Positions 16,397 through 25,605 of a stretch of DNA of 64,000 bases are shown here, one piece after another (position 1 is the first letter of the stretch; each line of letters begins with the position of its first letter). Under the pieces are notes generated by a model. That model worked only from the letters and a program-made list of their open reading frames with translations, did no database searches and was not told the DNA's origin. This stretch comes from Actinomadura viridilutea (lineage in GTDB: Bacteria > Actinomycetota > Actinomycetes > Streptosporangiales > Streptosporangiaceae). The position numbers were made by a program, and so were the translations under genes. The stretch spans positions 223,380-287,379 of the forward strand of contig PVNI01000009.1 in the NCBI GenBank assembly GCA_003001795.1, read 5' to 3'.

Positions 16397-17047
16397 ATGG
16401 AGTCGACGCGGGGGGTCATGAACGGGGGAGGAGCGCGGCCCGAGGACGGGCGCCGCGCCCTGGCCGAGCGCAACGACCGGCGCATCCGGGAGGCGGCGCG
16501 GGCGGTGTTCACCGCCGATCCCGAGGCGCCCGTCTCGGCGGTCGCCCGGCACGCGGGGGTCGGCATCAGCGCGCTCTACCGCCGGTACCGCAGCAAGGAG
16601 GATCTGCTTCAGCGGCTCGCCGACGAGGGCATGGACCGCTATCTCGCCGAGGTGGAGCGGGCGCTCGCCGACGACCGCGACCCCTGGACGGCGTTCGCCG
16701 ACTTCATGCGCCGTTGCCTGGACATGGGCGCCGGGACGCTCGCCCTGCGGCTCGCGGGCGGCGTCCCGGCGACCGAGGAGATGACCGCCAAGGAGAGCCG
16801 GATGCGGGAGGCCACCGAGCGGCTCCTGGACCGGCTCAAGGAGGCGGGCGCGGTGCGCCGCGACATCGGGGCGGGCGACGTCGCCGTGGTCCTGGAGCAC
16901 GTGCACGCCATCCGCGTCGGCGAGGACGAGCGCCTGCGGCGGCTGCGCCACCGCTACCTGACGTTCGTGCTGGCGGGGCTGCGGATGCCCGAGGACGTCG
17001 AGCTGCCCGGCCCCGCCCCCACCTGGCAGGAGGTGCGGGCCCGCTAG
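16397..17047 (+). CDS. TetR-family transcriptional regulator
   Basis: A 216-residue TetR protein. The helix-turn-helix is VSAVARHAGVGISALYRRYRSKEDLLQRL at about residues 45-73. An all-helical ligand domain follows, and no enzyme motif is seen. The ATG at 16397 is preferred to 16388 because TACCAT sits 7 nt upstream, matching a leaderless promoter. The terminal TAG overlaps the stop of the convergent marR gene within CTAG. No obvious target other than itself is adjacent. Confidence 0.82.
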   Translation: MESTRGVMNGGGARPEDGRRALAERNDRRIREAARAVFTADPEAPVSAVARHAGVGISALYRRYRSKEDLLQRLADEGMDRYLAEVERALADDRDPWTAFADFMRRCLDMGAGTLALRLAGGVPATEEMTAKESRMREATERLLDRLKEAGAVRRDIGAGDVAVVLEHVHAIRVGEDERLRRLRHRYLTFVLAGLRMPEDVELPGPAPTWQEVRAR

Positions 17048-17577
17048 TCGGCGGCGGGCCCCGCGCCGTGTCCGCCGGGGCCCGCGGGGCCGAAGATGTC
17101 GGGGCTGTCGGCGCCCTCGGGGTCCAGGCGGGCCAGCAGCGTGCGCAGGATCTCGCGCAGCCGCAGCACGTCCTCGCGGCTGAGCGGGTCGAACAGCAGG
17201 CGCCGCACCTCCTCGACGTGCCCGGGCGCGGCCGCCTCCAGGACGGCGAAGCCCTCGTCGGTGAGCTGGGCGATCGTGGTGCGGCGGTCCTCGGGACGCT
17301 TGGTGCGCCGCACCCAGCCCGCCTCCTCCAGCCGGTTCACCGCGTGCGACAGGCGGCTCGGCGAGGAGCGGACGACCCCGGCCAGCTCCGTCATGGTCAG
17401 CGCGCGGCCCGGCGCCTCGGAGAGCATGGCCAGGATCACGTAGTAGGCGTGCGGCAGGCCCGAGTCGCGCTGCAGCTGGCGTTCCAGCGCCTCGTGCAGC
17501 AGCCGGGTCGTCCACAGGAAGGCCCGCCAGGTCTGCTGCTCTTCGGCGTCCAGCCAGCGCGTCCCGTCCTCGGCCAT
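17044..17577 (-). CDS. MarR-family regulator of the dioxygenase gene
   Basis: A 177-residue MarR protein. The core helix-turn-helix is LTMTELAGVVRSSPSRLSHAVNRLEEAGWV with wing RRTKRPEDRRTTIAQLT. It diverges from an extradiol dioxygenase gene. Two TTGA-N4-TCAA sites lie directly before its start, consistent with control of both genes, perhaps in response to a phenolic substrate. The C-terminal tail is glycine/proline rich and likely disordered. Confidence 0.87.
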   Translation of the reverse strand: MAEDGTRWLDAEEQQTWRAFLWTTRLLHEALERQLQRDSGLPHAYYVILAMLSEAPGRALTMTELAGVVRSSPSRLSHAVNRLEEAGWVRRTKRPEDRRTTIAQLTDEGFAVLEAAAPGHVEEVRRLLFDPLSREDVLRLREILRTLLARLDPEGADSPDIFGPAGPGGHGAGPAAD

Positions 17578-17600
17578 GGTCCCCCACCCTACCGCAATAT

Positions 17601-17627
17601 TTGAAGGCTCAAGACTTGAAGCTTCAA
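17601..17627. promoter_or_regulatory. Paired TTGA-N4-TCAA operator candidates
   Basis: TTGAAGGCTCAA (17601-17612) and the perfect palindrome TTGAAGCTTCAA (17616-17627) are centred 15 bp apart between divergent marR and dioxygenase genes. Both have the TTGA/TCAA outer arms common in MarR-family sites. Confidence 0.65.
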
Positions 17628-17699
17628 CTAATCGCGCCTATGCTCGCGCCAAGGCCCATCACAGTGTGAACGACGAGGGCATCGCCGGAAGGGGAGACC

Positions 17700-18470
17700 A
17701 TGACCGCCCGGATGCCCGTGCTCTACCTCAGTCACGGCGCCCCGCCGCTGGCCGACGACGCGGTGTGGAGCGCCCAGCTCGCCCGCTGGGCCGCCGACCT
17801 GCCGCGGCCCCGCGCCGTCCTCATGGTGTCCGCCCACTGGGAGGAGGCCCCGCTCACGATCGGCGCCACCCGGACGGTGCCGCTGGTGTACGACTTCTGG
17901 GGCTTCCCCCGCCGCTACTACGAGGTGACCTACGCCGCGCCGGGCGCGCCCGACCTCGCCGACGACGTGCGCCGTCTGCTGCCCGGAGTGCACCACGATC
18001 CGGAACGGGGGCTCGACCACGGCGCCTACGTGCCGCTGAAGGAGATGTACCCGGACGCAGACATCCCCGTGCTGCAGATGTCCCTGCCCACCCTGGAGCC
18101 CGCGCGGCTGTTCGAGATCGGCCGCAGGCTGGCCCCGCTGCGCGACCAGGGGGTGCTGATCGTCGGCAGCGGCTTCACCACCCACAACCTGCGCGCGATG
18201 AGCCCCGAGCCCGACGCCGCGCCGCCCGCCTTCAGCGCCGAGTTCGACGACTGGGCCGAGCGGTCGGTCGCCGCCGGGGACATCGACGCCCTGCTCGACT
18301 TCCAGGCCAAGGCGCCCGCCGCGCACCTGGCCCACCCCCGCACCGAGCACTTCGCGCCCCTGTTCGTGGCGCTCGGCGCCGACGCCGACGCCGCGGACGG
18401 CGCGCGCGGGCGCTCGGTCATCGACGGCTACTGGTACGGGATGGCCAAGCGCTCCTTCCAGTTCGGCTGA
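17700..18470 (+). CDS. DODA-type class III extradiol ring-cleavage dioxygenase
   Basis: A 256-residue LigB-superfamily enzyme close to the 4,5-DOPA dioxygenase/YgiD group. Conserved metal-site histidines are visible: His12 in LSHGAPP, His46 in SAHWEE and His107 in LDHGAY, with a later TEHFAPL. It would open catechol-type rings using Fe(II) or Zn(II). The ATG at 17700 has AAGGGGAGA upstream. Control by the divergent marR through TTGA/TCAA sites suggests a response to aromatic compounds or quinones. The physiological substrate is not known. Confidence 0.88.
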   Translation: MTARMPVLYLSHGAPPLADDAVWSAQLARWAADLPRPRAVLMVSAHWEEAPLTIGATRTVPLVYDFWGFPRRYYEVTYAAPGAPDLADDVRRLLPGVHHDPERGLDHGAYVPLKEMYPDADIPVLQMSLPTLEPARLFEIGRRLAPLRDQGVLIVGSGFTTHNLRAMSPEPDAAPPAFSAEFDDWAERSVAAGDIDALLDFQAKAPAAHLAHPRTEHFAPLFVALGADADAADGARGRSVIDGYWYGMAKRSFQFG

Positions 18471-18489
18471 GCGCCGGGCCCGGGGGCGG

Positions 18490-19323
18490 TCACCCCATGT
18501 CGGCGAAGCCGTCCCGCCAGCTGGCGATGCTCGGCTTCCACCCGAGCTCCTTGGCCTTGGCGTTGGACACCGGACGGCCGGTCGCGGCGGCGTGCCGCGC
18601 CGTCCCCGGCGTCGGGGCGCCCAGCGCCGCGCTGTAGACCGGCAGCCACTCGGCCGTCGTGGCGGGCTCGTCGTCGACGATGTTCACCGGGCCCGCGGGC
18701 CAGTCCAGCGCCGCCAGCGTGGCCGAGGCGGCGTCGTCGACGTGCACGAACGAGGTCCACGCCGGGGTCAGCCTCAGGCTGCCCGCCCGCACCCGCTCGG
18801 CGATCGCGCCGTCCGGCGCGTACCAGGTGCCCGGACCGTAGAACGCGCCGTAGCGCAGCACCACGCCGCGCGGCATGCGCGCGACCTCCCGCTCCAGCGC
18901 GGCGACGCCCTCGTACGGCCGCGCGGACGGGTCCAGCGGGTCGGTCTCCACGGCCGGACGCGTCCCCGGCACGTACAGCCAGGCGATGCTCTGCGCGATC
19001 ATCACCTCCACGTCCGCGGCCAGCGCCGCGTCCACCAGGTTGCGGGTGCCCTCCATGCGCAGCCGGGAGTTGGCGTCGAAGTCCTCGTCGGCCAGGTCGG
19101 TGAGCTGGTGGATGACCACGTCCGGCCGGGCGTCCCGCACGGCCTCGCGCAGCGCGTCGGCGTCGTAGACGTCGACGACCACGGGGGTGGCGTGCTGGTC
19201 GGCGAGGGTCCGGGCGCGCTCCGGTTTCCGGGTGGTCCCGACGACCTCGTGGCCCGCCTGCACGAGCAACGGCACCAGCCGGCGACCGATGGCCCCGGTG
19301 GCGCCGGCGACAAAGATCTTCAA
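18490..19323 (-). CDS. NAD-dependent epimerase/dehydratase
   Basis: A 277-residue extended SDR. It starts at a TTG (LKIFVAGATGAIGRRLVPLL) with GGAGG 8 nt upstream; longer frames upstream lack this support. The dinucleotide-binding motif GATGAIG and the later YGAFYGPGTWYAP region are recognisable. The C-terminus has the substrate-domain motif VSNAKAKELGWKPSI. The family acts on nucleotide sugars or small carbonyl compounds. The neighbouring genes do not define the substrate. Confidence 0.82.
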   Translation of the reverse strand: MKIFVAGATGAIGRRLVPLLVQAGHEVVGTTRKPERARTLADQHATPVVVDVYDADALREAVRDARPDVVIHQLTDLADEDFDANSRLRMEGTRNLVDAALAADVEVMIAQSIAWLYVPGTRPAVETDPLDPSARPYEGVAALEREVARMPRGVVLRYGAFYGPGTWYAPDGAIAERVRAGSLRLTPAWTSFVHVDDAASATLAALDWPAGPVNIVDDEPATTAEWLPVYSAALGAPTPGTARHAAATGRPVSNAKAKELGWKPSIASWRDGFADMG

Positions 19324-19618
19324 GGGGGGTACCTCCACGACAGTCACGCCGTTGTGGTCGTCACCACGGCAGGATAGTGCGGCATCGTCCGACGTCCCGT
19401 CCTCGCCGGTCGGACCGGTGGCCCCCGTGTCCGCCCGGCCGTCGGTTCGGTGGCTCTCCCACGTCGATGATGCGTCGTATGTCAGAGCGGCCGCGTGCAC
19501 GGCACGCGGATCGATCCCAGCTTTCCAGGTATCGGCCGTTCCGGGAAGCGGGCGCGTCGACACGGGAGGAGGCGCCGCCGGAAAGGGAATGAGAGGGTGG
19601 GCGGGGAGGTGACGGCCG

Positions 19619-20131
19619 ATGCGGATCACGCTGGTGCACGGAGACATCACCGAACAGCAGGTGGACGCCGTGGTGAACGCGGCCAACTCGTCGCTGCTCG
19701 GCGGGGGAGGGGTCGACGGGGCCATCCACCGCAAAGGCGGCCCGGAGATCCTCGAGGAATGCCGCAGGCTGCGCTCCGCCGAGTACGCCGGCGGCCTGCC
19801 GACCGGGCGGGCGGTGGCGACGACGGCCGGGCGGCTGCCCGCCCGCTGGGTGATCCACACGGTGGGGCCCGTCTACTCGGCCGCCGAGGACCGCTCGCAT
19901 CTGCTGGCGTCCTGCTACCGGGAGTCGCTGCGCGTCGCCGACCGGCTGGGCGTGCGCTCGATCGCCTTCCCGGCGGTGTCGGCCGGGATCTACGGCTGGC
20001 CGGTGGAGGACGCGGCGCGCGTCGCGGTCGGGGCCGTCCGGAACACGACCACCGTGGTGGAGGACGTGCGCTTCGTGCTCTTCACCCCGGACGTCTACGC
20101 GGCGTTCGAGAAGGCCCTCAACGGCGCCTGA
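19619..20131 (+). CDS. Macro-domain ADP-ribosyl hydrolase
   Basis: A 170-residue single macro domain of the MacroD/YmdB type. VNAANSSLLGGGGVDGAIHRKGG forms the ADP-ribose loop, and PAVSAGIYGWP the second phosphate-binding loop. Such enzymes remove ADP-ribose from proteins or hydrolyse O-acetyl-ADP-ribose. GGGGAGGT lies 8 nt before the ATG. The 3' end overlaps the convergent acyl-CoA synthetase gene by 14 bp. No ADP-ribosyltransferase gene is adjacent. Confidence 0.92.
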   Translation: MRITLVHGDITEQQVDAVVNAANSSLLGGGGVDGAIHRKGGPEILEECRRLRSAEYAGGLPTGRAVATTAGRLPARWVIHTVGPVYSAAEDRSHLLASCYRESLRVADRLGVRSIAFPAVSAGIYGWPVEDAARVAVGAVRNTTTVVEDVRFVLFTPDVYAAFEKALNGA

Positions 20132-21815
20132 GCGCGGGCCGTGCCGCGTCGCCGCCCGTCTCGTCGCCCGTCTCGCCGCCCGTCCCGTCGCCGGTTCCGC
20201 CGGCGTCGGCGACCAGGGCGCGGGCGGCGGCGTAGTCGGCCTTGCCGTTGGGCAGGCGCAGGCCGCGCCGGGTGCGCACGAACGCCTTGGGGATCTTGTA
20301 CCGGGCCAGGCGGCCGGCGCATCCGGCGCGCAGCTCGGCGTCGTCCGGGCCGTCGCCGTCCACCCGCAGGACGGCGACGATCTCGGTGCCCCACCGTTCG
20401 CTGGGCCGCCCGACGACCAGCGCGTCCCGCACGCCCGGCAGGGTGCGCAGCACCCCCTCCACCTCCTCGGCGAACACCTTCTCCCCGCCGGTGTTGATGG
20501 TGGTGGCCTCGCGTCCGTGCACCTCGACCCGGCCGTCGGCCAGCAGGCGGGCCCGGTCGCCGGGGATGACGACGCGTTCGCCCTCCACGACGCGGAAGGT
20601 CGCCGCGGTGCGCTCCGGGTCGTTGAGGTAGCCGAGCGGGAGCGCGCCGGTCTTGGCCAGCCAGCCCAGCTCGTCCTCGCCGGGGGACAGGCGGCGGGTG
20701 CGGTCGGCGCTCAGCACCCGCGCGTCCGGCCGCGGGACGAACGGGCCGTCCGACGCGCCCCGCCGGGTGACCTGGAAGCCGGACTCGGACGAGCCGAGCA
20801 CGTCCACGATCCGCACGTGCGGCAGCCGCTCCTGCAGCCGCCGCGCGACGTCGGGGCTGATCGCGGCGGCCGAGTTCAGCAGCGTGCGCAGCTCGGGCAG
20901 GTCGACGCCGCCGCGCTCCAGCTCCTCCAGGATGGGGCGGGCGAACGCGTCGCCGACCACCGGCATCCGGGTGACGCGCTCGCGCGCCGCGGTGGCCACC
21001 AGGTCGGCGGCGTCCAGCCCGTCGACCCGGCCGGGGAACACCACGCAGCCGCCGGCGATCCAGGCGCCCAGCGCCGTCCACGTCCCGCCGCCGTGCATGA
21101 GCGGCGGCCCGACCAGCACCCGGTCGCGGGAGCGCGTCGCCCGCTCCACGGCCTCGTCCAGGTCGGTGATGGGCGTGCCGTCGCGGCGGGCCAGGCCGAG
21201 CGGGCCGGTCATCAGGTCGCCGATCCGCCACAGCACGCCCTTGGGCAGCCCGGTCGTCCCGCCGGTGTAGAGGATGTGCAGGTCGCCGGGGTCGGGGCGG
21301 ACGCCTTCGAGCGGGCCGGCGGGCGCCTCGGCCAGCGCCGTCTCGTAGTCGAGCGCGCCGGGCAGCAGGCGTTCGCCGGACGCGTCGGGCACCTGGATGA
21401 GCAGCGCGGGGCGTTCGATCCGTTCGAGCACGCGCGCGATGACGTCGGCGAAGCACGCGTGGTACATGACGGCGCGCGGCCGGGCGTCGCCGAACAGCTG
21501 CGCCAGCTCGTCGTCGACGTACCGGTAGTTGACGTTGAACGGCGCCACGCGGGCCTTGTGCGCGGCCAGCAGCCCCTCCAGGTACGCGGGCCCGTTGTGC
21601 AGGTAGAGCGCCAGATGGTCGTGCGGCGACTCCCACGGCCGGGTCGCCGTCCCGTGGACGCCGAGGCCGTGGGCGTGCAGGACGTGCGCCAGGCGGCGGG
21701 TCCGCTCGGCCACCTCGGCCCAGGTCCGCCTCCCGCCCCGCCACACCACGCACTCCCGGTCGGGCACCGCGGCGGCGATGGCCTCGTGGAGGGTCGCAAG
21801 GTCCAGCTGCGGCAT
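20118..21815 (-). CDS. Acyl-CoA synthetase (AMP-forming, FadD-like)
   Basis: A 565-residue adenylate-forming enzyme. The P-loop-like motif is YTGGTTGLPKG (about residues 183-193). Downstream motifs include INTGGEKVFAEEVEGVL and the C-terminal catalytic lysine loop LPNGKADY. It should activate a fatty or other carboxylic acid to its CoA thioester. The ATG at 21815 has GGAG 5 nt upstream. The last ~35 residues are a low-complexity Gly/Thr/Glu run that is unusual and may be a recent extension, overlapping the macro-domain gene. Confidence 0.9.
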   Translation of the reverse strand: MPQLDLATLHEAIAAAVPDRECVVWRGGRRTWAEVAERTRRLAHVLHAHGLGVHGTATRPWESPHDHLALYLHNGPAYLEGLLAAHKARVAPFNVNYRYVDDELAQLFGDARPRAVMYHACFADVIARVLERIERPALLIQVPDASGERLLPGALDYETALAEAPAGPLEGVRPDPGDLHILYTGGTTGLPKGVLWRIGDLMTGPLGLARRDGTPITDLDEAVERATRSRDRVLVGPPLMHGGGTWTALGAWIAGGCVVFPGRVDGLDAADLVATAARERVTRMPVVGDAFARPILEELERGGVDLPELRTLLNSAAAISPDVARRLQERLPHVRIVDVLGSSESGFQVTRRGASDGPFVPRPDARVLSADRTRRLSPGEDELGWLAKTGALPLGYLNDPERTAATFRVVEGERVVIPGDRARLLADGRVEVHGREATTINTGGEKVFAEEVEGVLRTLPGVRDALVVGRPSERWGTEIVAVLRVDGDGPDDAELRAGCAGRLARYKIPKAFVRTRRGLRLPNGKADYAAARALVADAGGTGDGTGGETGDETGGDAARPALRRR

Positions 21816-21892
21816 CGGCACTCCTTCGCGTCGCGCTCACGGAGTACCGTAACCGAATACTTACCGAATTCGGTTCGGCGGAGCGGGGGCGC

Positions 21893-23653
21893 TCAGCGGC
21901 CCGCGCCGCTCGCCGCCCGCGCGCCCCGGTCGACGGTCTCCAACCGCGTCGTACCCTCGCCGATCCGGAAGGTGCGCAGCGTCAGCAGCTCCGGCGTCTC
22001 CGCCGAGCGGATCGACCGCACCGCCTTCATCGTGGCCGTGATCCCCGACGGGGTGACGTCCATGACCACGTAGCCGTGCGCCGCCGAGTTGAAGTACTCC
22101 AGGTGCGGGTTGCTGCCGCGCAGCGCCCACGTCAGGTCCGCCTCCGGCGGCACCAGCCACCCGCCCTGCCCGAACGTCGCCATCTCCGTCAGGTTGGACG
22201 AGGTGACCGAGCCGCCCAGCAGGCTGACCCCGACCGGCGGCTGCGCCGGGTCGTCGAAGTCCGGCCGCAGGTACCCGGCGCCGAACGAGTGCAGGTCACC
22301 GGTGATGGTGACGAAGTTCGCCACGTCCCGGAACGCCGACAGGATCCGCTCGCGCTCGACCGGGAACCCGTCCCACTGGTCCATGTTCAGGAACACCTCC
22401 AGGCGCCCGCCGAGCGCCGAGCGGCCCTGGTAGCGCGCCTTGACCTGCGGGAACAGCCGCCCGATGTACAGGTCGAGCAGCTTGAGCTGCATGCACATCA
22501 CCTGGTTGCCCCACACCTTCCAGGTGGCGGTGGACGAGGTGACCTGGTCGATGAACCAGTCGCGCTGCCGGGCGCCGAGCATCGTGCGCGACGGGTCCAG
22601 CCGCTCGGCGCAGCCCGGCGTCAGGTAGCGGTCGAAGAACTCGCGCAGGCCGCACGGCGGCCCGCTGCGGTAGGTGCGCTCGTCCGTCAGCACCAGGTCC
22701 ATCAGGTCGCCGAACCGCAGCGTCCGGTAGATCGTGAGGGCGTCCAGCGGGCCGCCGGACGGGTCGAACCGGGCGCCCGCCGTGGAGTACTCCGACCACG
22801 CCCGCACCGCCGCCAGCTTCCGGTCCGGGGCGTAGTTGGCCTGCTCGTCCTCGGTGTCGGTGTCGTACGCCCCGTAGCAGTCGTTGGCGAACTCGTGGTC
22901 GTCCCAGATCTGGATCATCGTGAAGCGCTCGTGCAGGCGCTGCAGGTCGGGGTCCGACCGGTACACCTTGTAGAGCGCGCGGTAGTCGTCCAGGGTCTCG
23001 GCGCGGGTGCGGCCGCTGGGCAGCTCGATGGTGCGCACCTGGGCGTTCTGGAAGCTGGGATCGCCCGTGGTCTCGTAGATGTAGTCGCCGAGGTGGACGA
23101 TGAAGTCGACGTCCTCCTCGGCCAGGTGCCGCAGCGCCGTGTAGTAGCCGTTGGTGTAGTCCTGGCACGAGATGTAGCCGAAGCGCAGGCCGCTCAGGGA
23201 CGCGCCGGGCGCGGGCAGCGTGCGGAATCGGCCCGTCCGGCTCGCGGTGCCGCCGACGATGAACCGGTAGTGGTACGTCCGCCACGGTTTCAGCGCCTGG
23301 GCGGCGACCCGCACCTTGACCGTGAAGTCGCGGCTCTCCTCCGCCGTGGCCACGCCCCGCACCAGCGGGCTCGCGAACGCCGGGTCGGCCGCGATCTCGT
23401 ACGCCACGGTCGGCGTCGCCCGCGCCACGTCCGGCGCGACCCGCGTCCACAGCACCGCCCCGTCCGGCGCCGGGTCGCCCGACGCCACGCTCTGCGGGAA
23501 CACCTCCTCGGCCCGCCGCCCGCCGCGGATCTGGAACAGCCGCGCCACCGCGTCGGGGCCGCCGGCCTCGGCGGGCACCGCCTCGCCCACCGACCACGTC
23601 ACGGCCGCGGCGAACGACAGACCGAGGAACGAACGGCGGGACACCCGAGTCAC
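21893..23653 (-). CDS. phoD: Tat-exported alkaline phosphatase D
   Basis: A 586-residue PhoD-family phosphodiesterase/phosphatase. The GTG start gives MTRVSRRSFLGLSFAAAV, a twin-arginine signal (SRRSFLG); GGAGGTCGCC precedes it. An N-terminal PhoD_N domain (FPQSVASGDPAPDGAVLWTR) is followed by the metallophosphatase core with HLGDYIYE and WDDHEFAND. It is secreted folded and releases phosphate from organic esters. Phosphate control is plausible given the PhoRP-like system nearby, but no PHO box was seen in its short upstream region. Confidence 0.92.
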   Translation of the reverse strand: MTRVSRRSFLGLSFAAAVTWSVGEAVPAEAGGPDAVARLFQIRGGRRAEEVFPQSVASGDPAPDGAVLWTRVAPDVARATPTVAYEIAADPAFASPLVRGVATAEESRDFTVKVRVAAQALKPWRTYHYRFIVGGTASRTGRFRTLPAPGASLSGLRFGYISCQDYTNGYYTALRHLAEEDVDFIVHLGDYIYETTGDPSFQNAQVRTIELPSGRTRAETLDDYRALYKVYRSDPDLQRLHERFTMIQIWDDHEFANDCYGAYDTDTEDEQANYAPDRKLAAVRAWSEYSTAGARFDPSGGPLDALTIYRTLRFGDLMDLVLTDERTYRSGPPCGLREFFDRYLTPGCAERLDPSRTMLGARQRDWFIDQVTSSTATWKVWGNQVMCMQLKLLDLYIGRLFPQVKARYQGRSALGGRLEVFLNMDQWDGFPVERERILSAFRDVANFVTITGDLHSFGAGYLRPDFDDPAQPPVGVSLLGGSVTSSNLTEMATFGQGGWLVPPEADLTWALRGSNPHLEYFNSAAHGYVVMDVTPSGITATMKAVRSIRSAETPELLTLRTFRIGEGTTRLETVDRGARAASGAGR

Positions 23654-23783
23654 GGCGACCTCCGCGGGGATCGAGGACCTTGATCGACGCAACCCTGACG
23701 GTGACGGACGAGCACCCGGTAATCAACAACCCTCGGCCAGGCGGCGTGGCCGGAACCGGCAACCGACACGGCACAATCACTGG

Positions 23784-24608
23784 GTGACCCCCCGCACGAC
23801 CAAGCCCCGGGGCGAGGTCACCCGGGGCACCACCGCCCCCAACCGGCTCCGCCGCGTGGACCGCTGGATCGCCGCCACCCAGACCGGCCCGCTGCGCACC
23901 GGCGCGCGTCCTCTCGTCGTCGACCTCGGGTACGGCGCGTCCCCCGTCACGACGGTCGAGCTCTACACGCGCCTCCGGCGGGTCTCCCCGCATGTGGACG
24001 TCACCGGCATCGAGATCGAACCGGCCCGCGTCGCCGCCGGGCTGGCCTTCCTCGAGGCCGCGCCCGGCCGCTACGACGGCCTGTCCTTCCTGCACGGCGG
24101 CTTCGAACTGCCCGTCGACCGGCCGCCCGTGCTCGTCCGCGCCTTCAACGTGCTGCGGCAGTACGACGAGGCCGCGGCCTGGCGGGCGTGGGACGAGCTG
24201 GGCGCGCGCCTGGCCCCCGGCGGCGTGCTGGTCGAGGGCACCTGCGACGAGATCGGCCGCCGCGCCGTCTGGGTGGCCCTGCGCGAGGGCCGCCCCCGCA
24301 CGATCACCTTCGCCGCCCACGTGCCGTCGCTGGAACGCCCCTCCGACCTCGCCGAACGCCTCCCCAAGACCCTGATCCACCGCAACGTGCCCGGGGAGCG
24401 CGTGCACGCGCTGCTCACCGACTTCGACCGCTGCTGGGCGACGGCCGCGCCGTACTCGGTGTTCGGCCCCCGCGTCCGGTGGATCGAGGCCGTCCGCCTC
24501 CTCGCCCGCACCCACCCCGTCCTCACCAGCCCGCCCTACGGCGGCCGGGCGCGCTGGCGCCTCGGCGAGGTCACCCTCCCCTGGCACACCGTCGCCCCCG
24601 CCGCCTGA
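23784..24608 (+). CDS. Class I SAM methyltransferase-like protein
   Basis: A 274-residue protein. It has a Rossmann-type segment [19 protein letters not shown], an acidic loop after strand 2 ([11 protein letters not shown]), and the motif IV-like region [18 protein letters not shown]. In place of the canonical GxGxG it has DLGYGAS, which some methyltransferases tolerate. The substrate is unknown. The GTG at 23784 lies 6 nt after CACAAT, suggesting a leaderless mRNA. It diverges from phoD. Confidence 0.7.
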   Translation: MTPRTTKPRGEVTRGTTAPNRLRRVDRWIAATQTGPLRTGARPLVVDLGYGASPVTTVELYTRLRRVSPHVDVTGIEIEPARVAAGLAFLEAAPGRYDGLSFLHGGFELPVDRPPVLVRAFNVLRQYDEAAAWRAWDELGARLAPGGVLVEGTCDEIGRRAVWVALREGRPRTITFAAHVPSLERPSDLAERLPKTLIHRNVPGERVHALLTDFDRCWATAAPYSVFGPRVRWIEAVRLLARTHPVLTSPPYGGRARWRLGEVTLPWHTVAPAA

Positions 24609-24711
24609 CGCCGCGCGGCGATCCGCGCGCCGACGTCGGCCTTGCGCGCGGCGCCGGCGTGCGTCCACCCGCGTGCGCGGACGACCGGGGGGCGGGGCGT
24701 GCGCCGAGGCG

Positions 24712-25470
24712 TCAGACGCGGTGCACCTTGTGGGCGGTGGCCTGGACGCGGGGCTGGACGTCGATGCGGTCGATGTTGACGTGCGACGGGCGGGTCACCA
24801 CCCAGGCCACACAGTCGGCCACGTCCTCGGCGACCAAGGGCTCCGGCACGCCCTCGTACGGCTGCTTCGCCCGCTCCGCGTCGCCGCGGAAGCGCACCAG
24901 GGAGAACTCCTCCGTCTTCACCAGGCCCGGCGCGATCTCCGTCACCCGCACCGGCTCGGCCACCAGCTCCAGCCGCATGACCTCGTTGACGGCGTACGCG
25001 GCGGACTTGGCGGCGTTGTAGCCGGCGCCGCCCTCGTACGGCTGGTGCGCGGCCAGCGAGGTGATGTTCACCACGTGCCCGTCGCCGCTGGCGATCAGCT
25101 TGGGCAGCAGCGCCTTGGTGACCCGCAGCAGCCCCAGCACGTTGACGTCGTACATGCGGGCCCAGTCGGCGGGGTCGGCCTCGGCCACCGGCTCCAGCCC
25201 GATCGCGCCTCCGGCGTTGTTGACCAGCACGTGGCACTCGTCGACCGCCGCGGCCAGGGCGTCCACCGACTCCTGCGAGGTCACGTCCAGGGTGACCGCG
25301 GCCGCCCGCCCGGCGCCCGGCACGTTCTCGGCGATCTCCTTGGCCAGGGCGTCCAGCCGGTCGCGCCGCCGGGCCGCGAGCACCACGTGGAACCCTTCGG
25401 CGGCCAGCCGCCTGGCCGTGGCCGCCCCGATACCGCTGCTTGCTCCGGTCACTACCGCCGTCTTGCGCAT
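24712..25470 (-). CDS. Classical short-chain dehydrogenase/reductase
   Basis: A 252-residue SDR. It has the cofactor motif TGASSGIG and NNAGG, followed by catalytic Ser ([11 protein letters not shown]) and Tyr-Lys in YNAAK. Arginines after strand 2 (AARRRDRL) suggest NADP(H). It belongs to the YdfG/serine-3-dehydrogenase-like group, so a hydroxy acid or similar substrate is possible. ATG 25470 follows a GGGGG stretch. No operon partner is evident. Confidence 0.88.
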   Translation of the reverse strand: MRKTAVVTGASSGIGAATARRLAAEGFHVVLAARRRDRLDALAKEIAENVPGAGRAAAVTLDVTSQESVDALAAAVDECHVLVNNAGGAIGLEPVAEADPADWARMYDVNVLGLLRVTKALLPKLIASGDGHVVNITSLAAHQPYEGGAGYNAAKSAAYAVNEVMRLELVAEPVRVTEIAPGLVKTEEFSLVRFRGDAERAKQPYEGVPEPLVAEDVADCVAWVVTRPSHVNIDRIDVQPRVQATAHKVHRV

Positions 25471-25605
25471 GCCCCCAGCTTTCCAGGCGCGTCCCCGGCG
25501 CGTCATCGTGGAGTGAGACCGATCACGCACGGGGGCGCCGCCGCGGGGCGGGCGGCGGGAACACCGGAAGCGGTGATTAGGTTGCACTACCGGAGGTGGT
25601 GTCCG

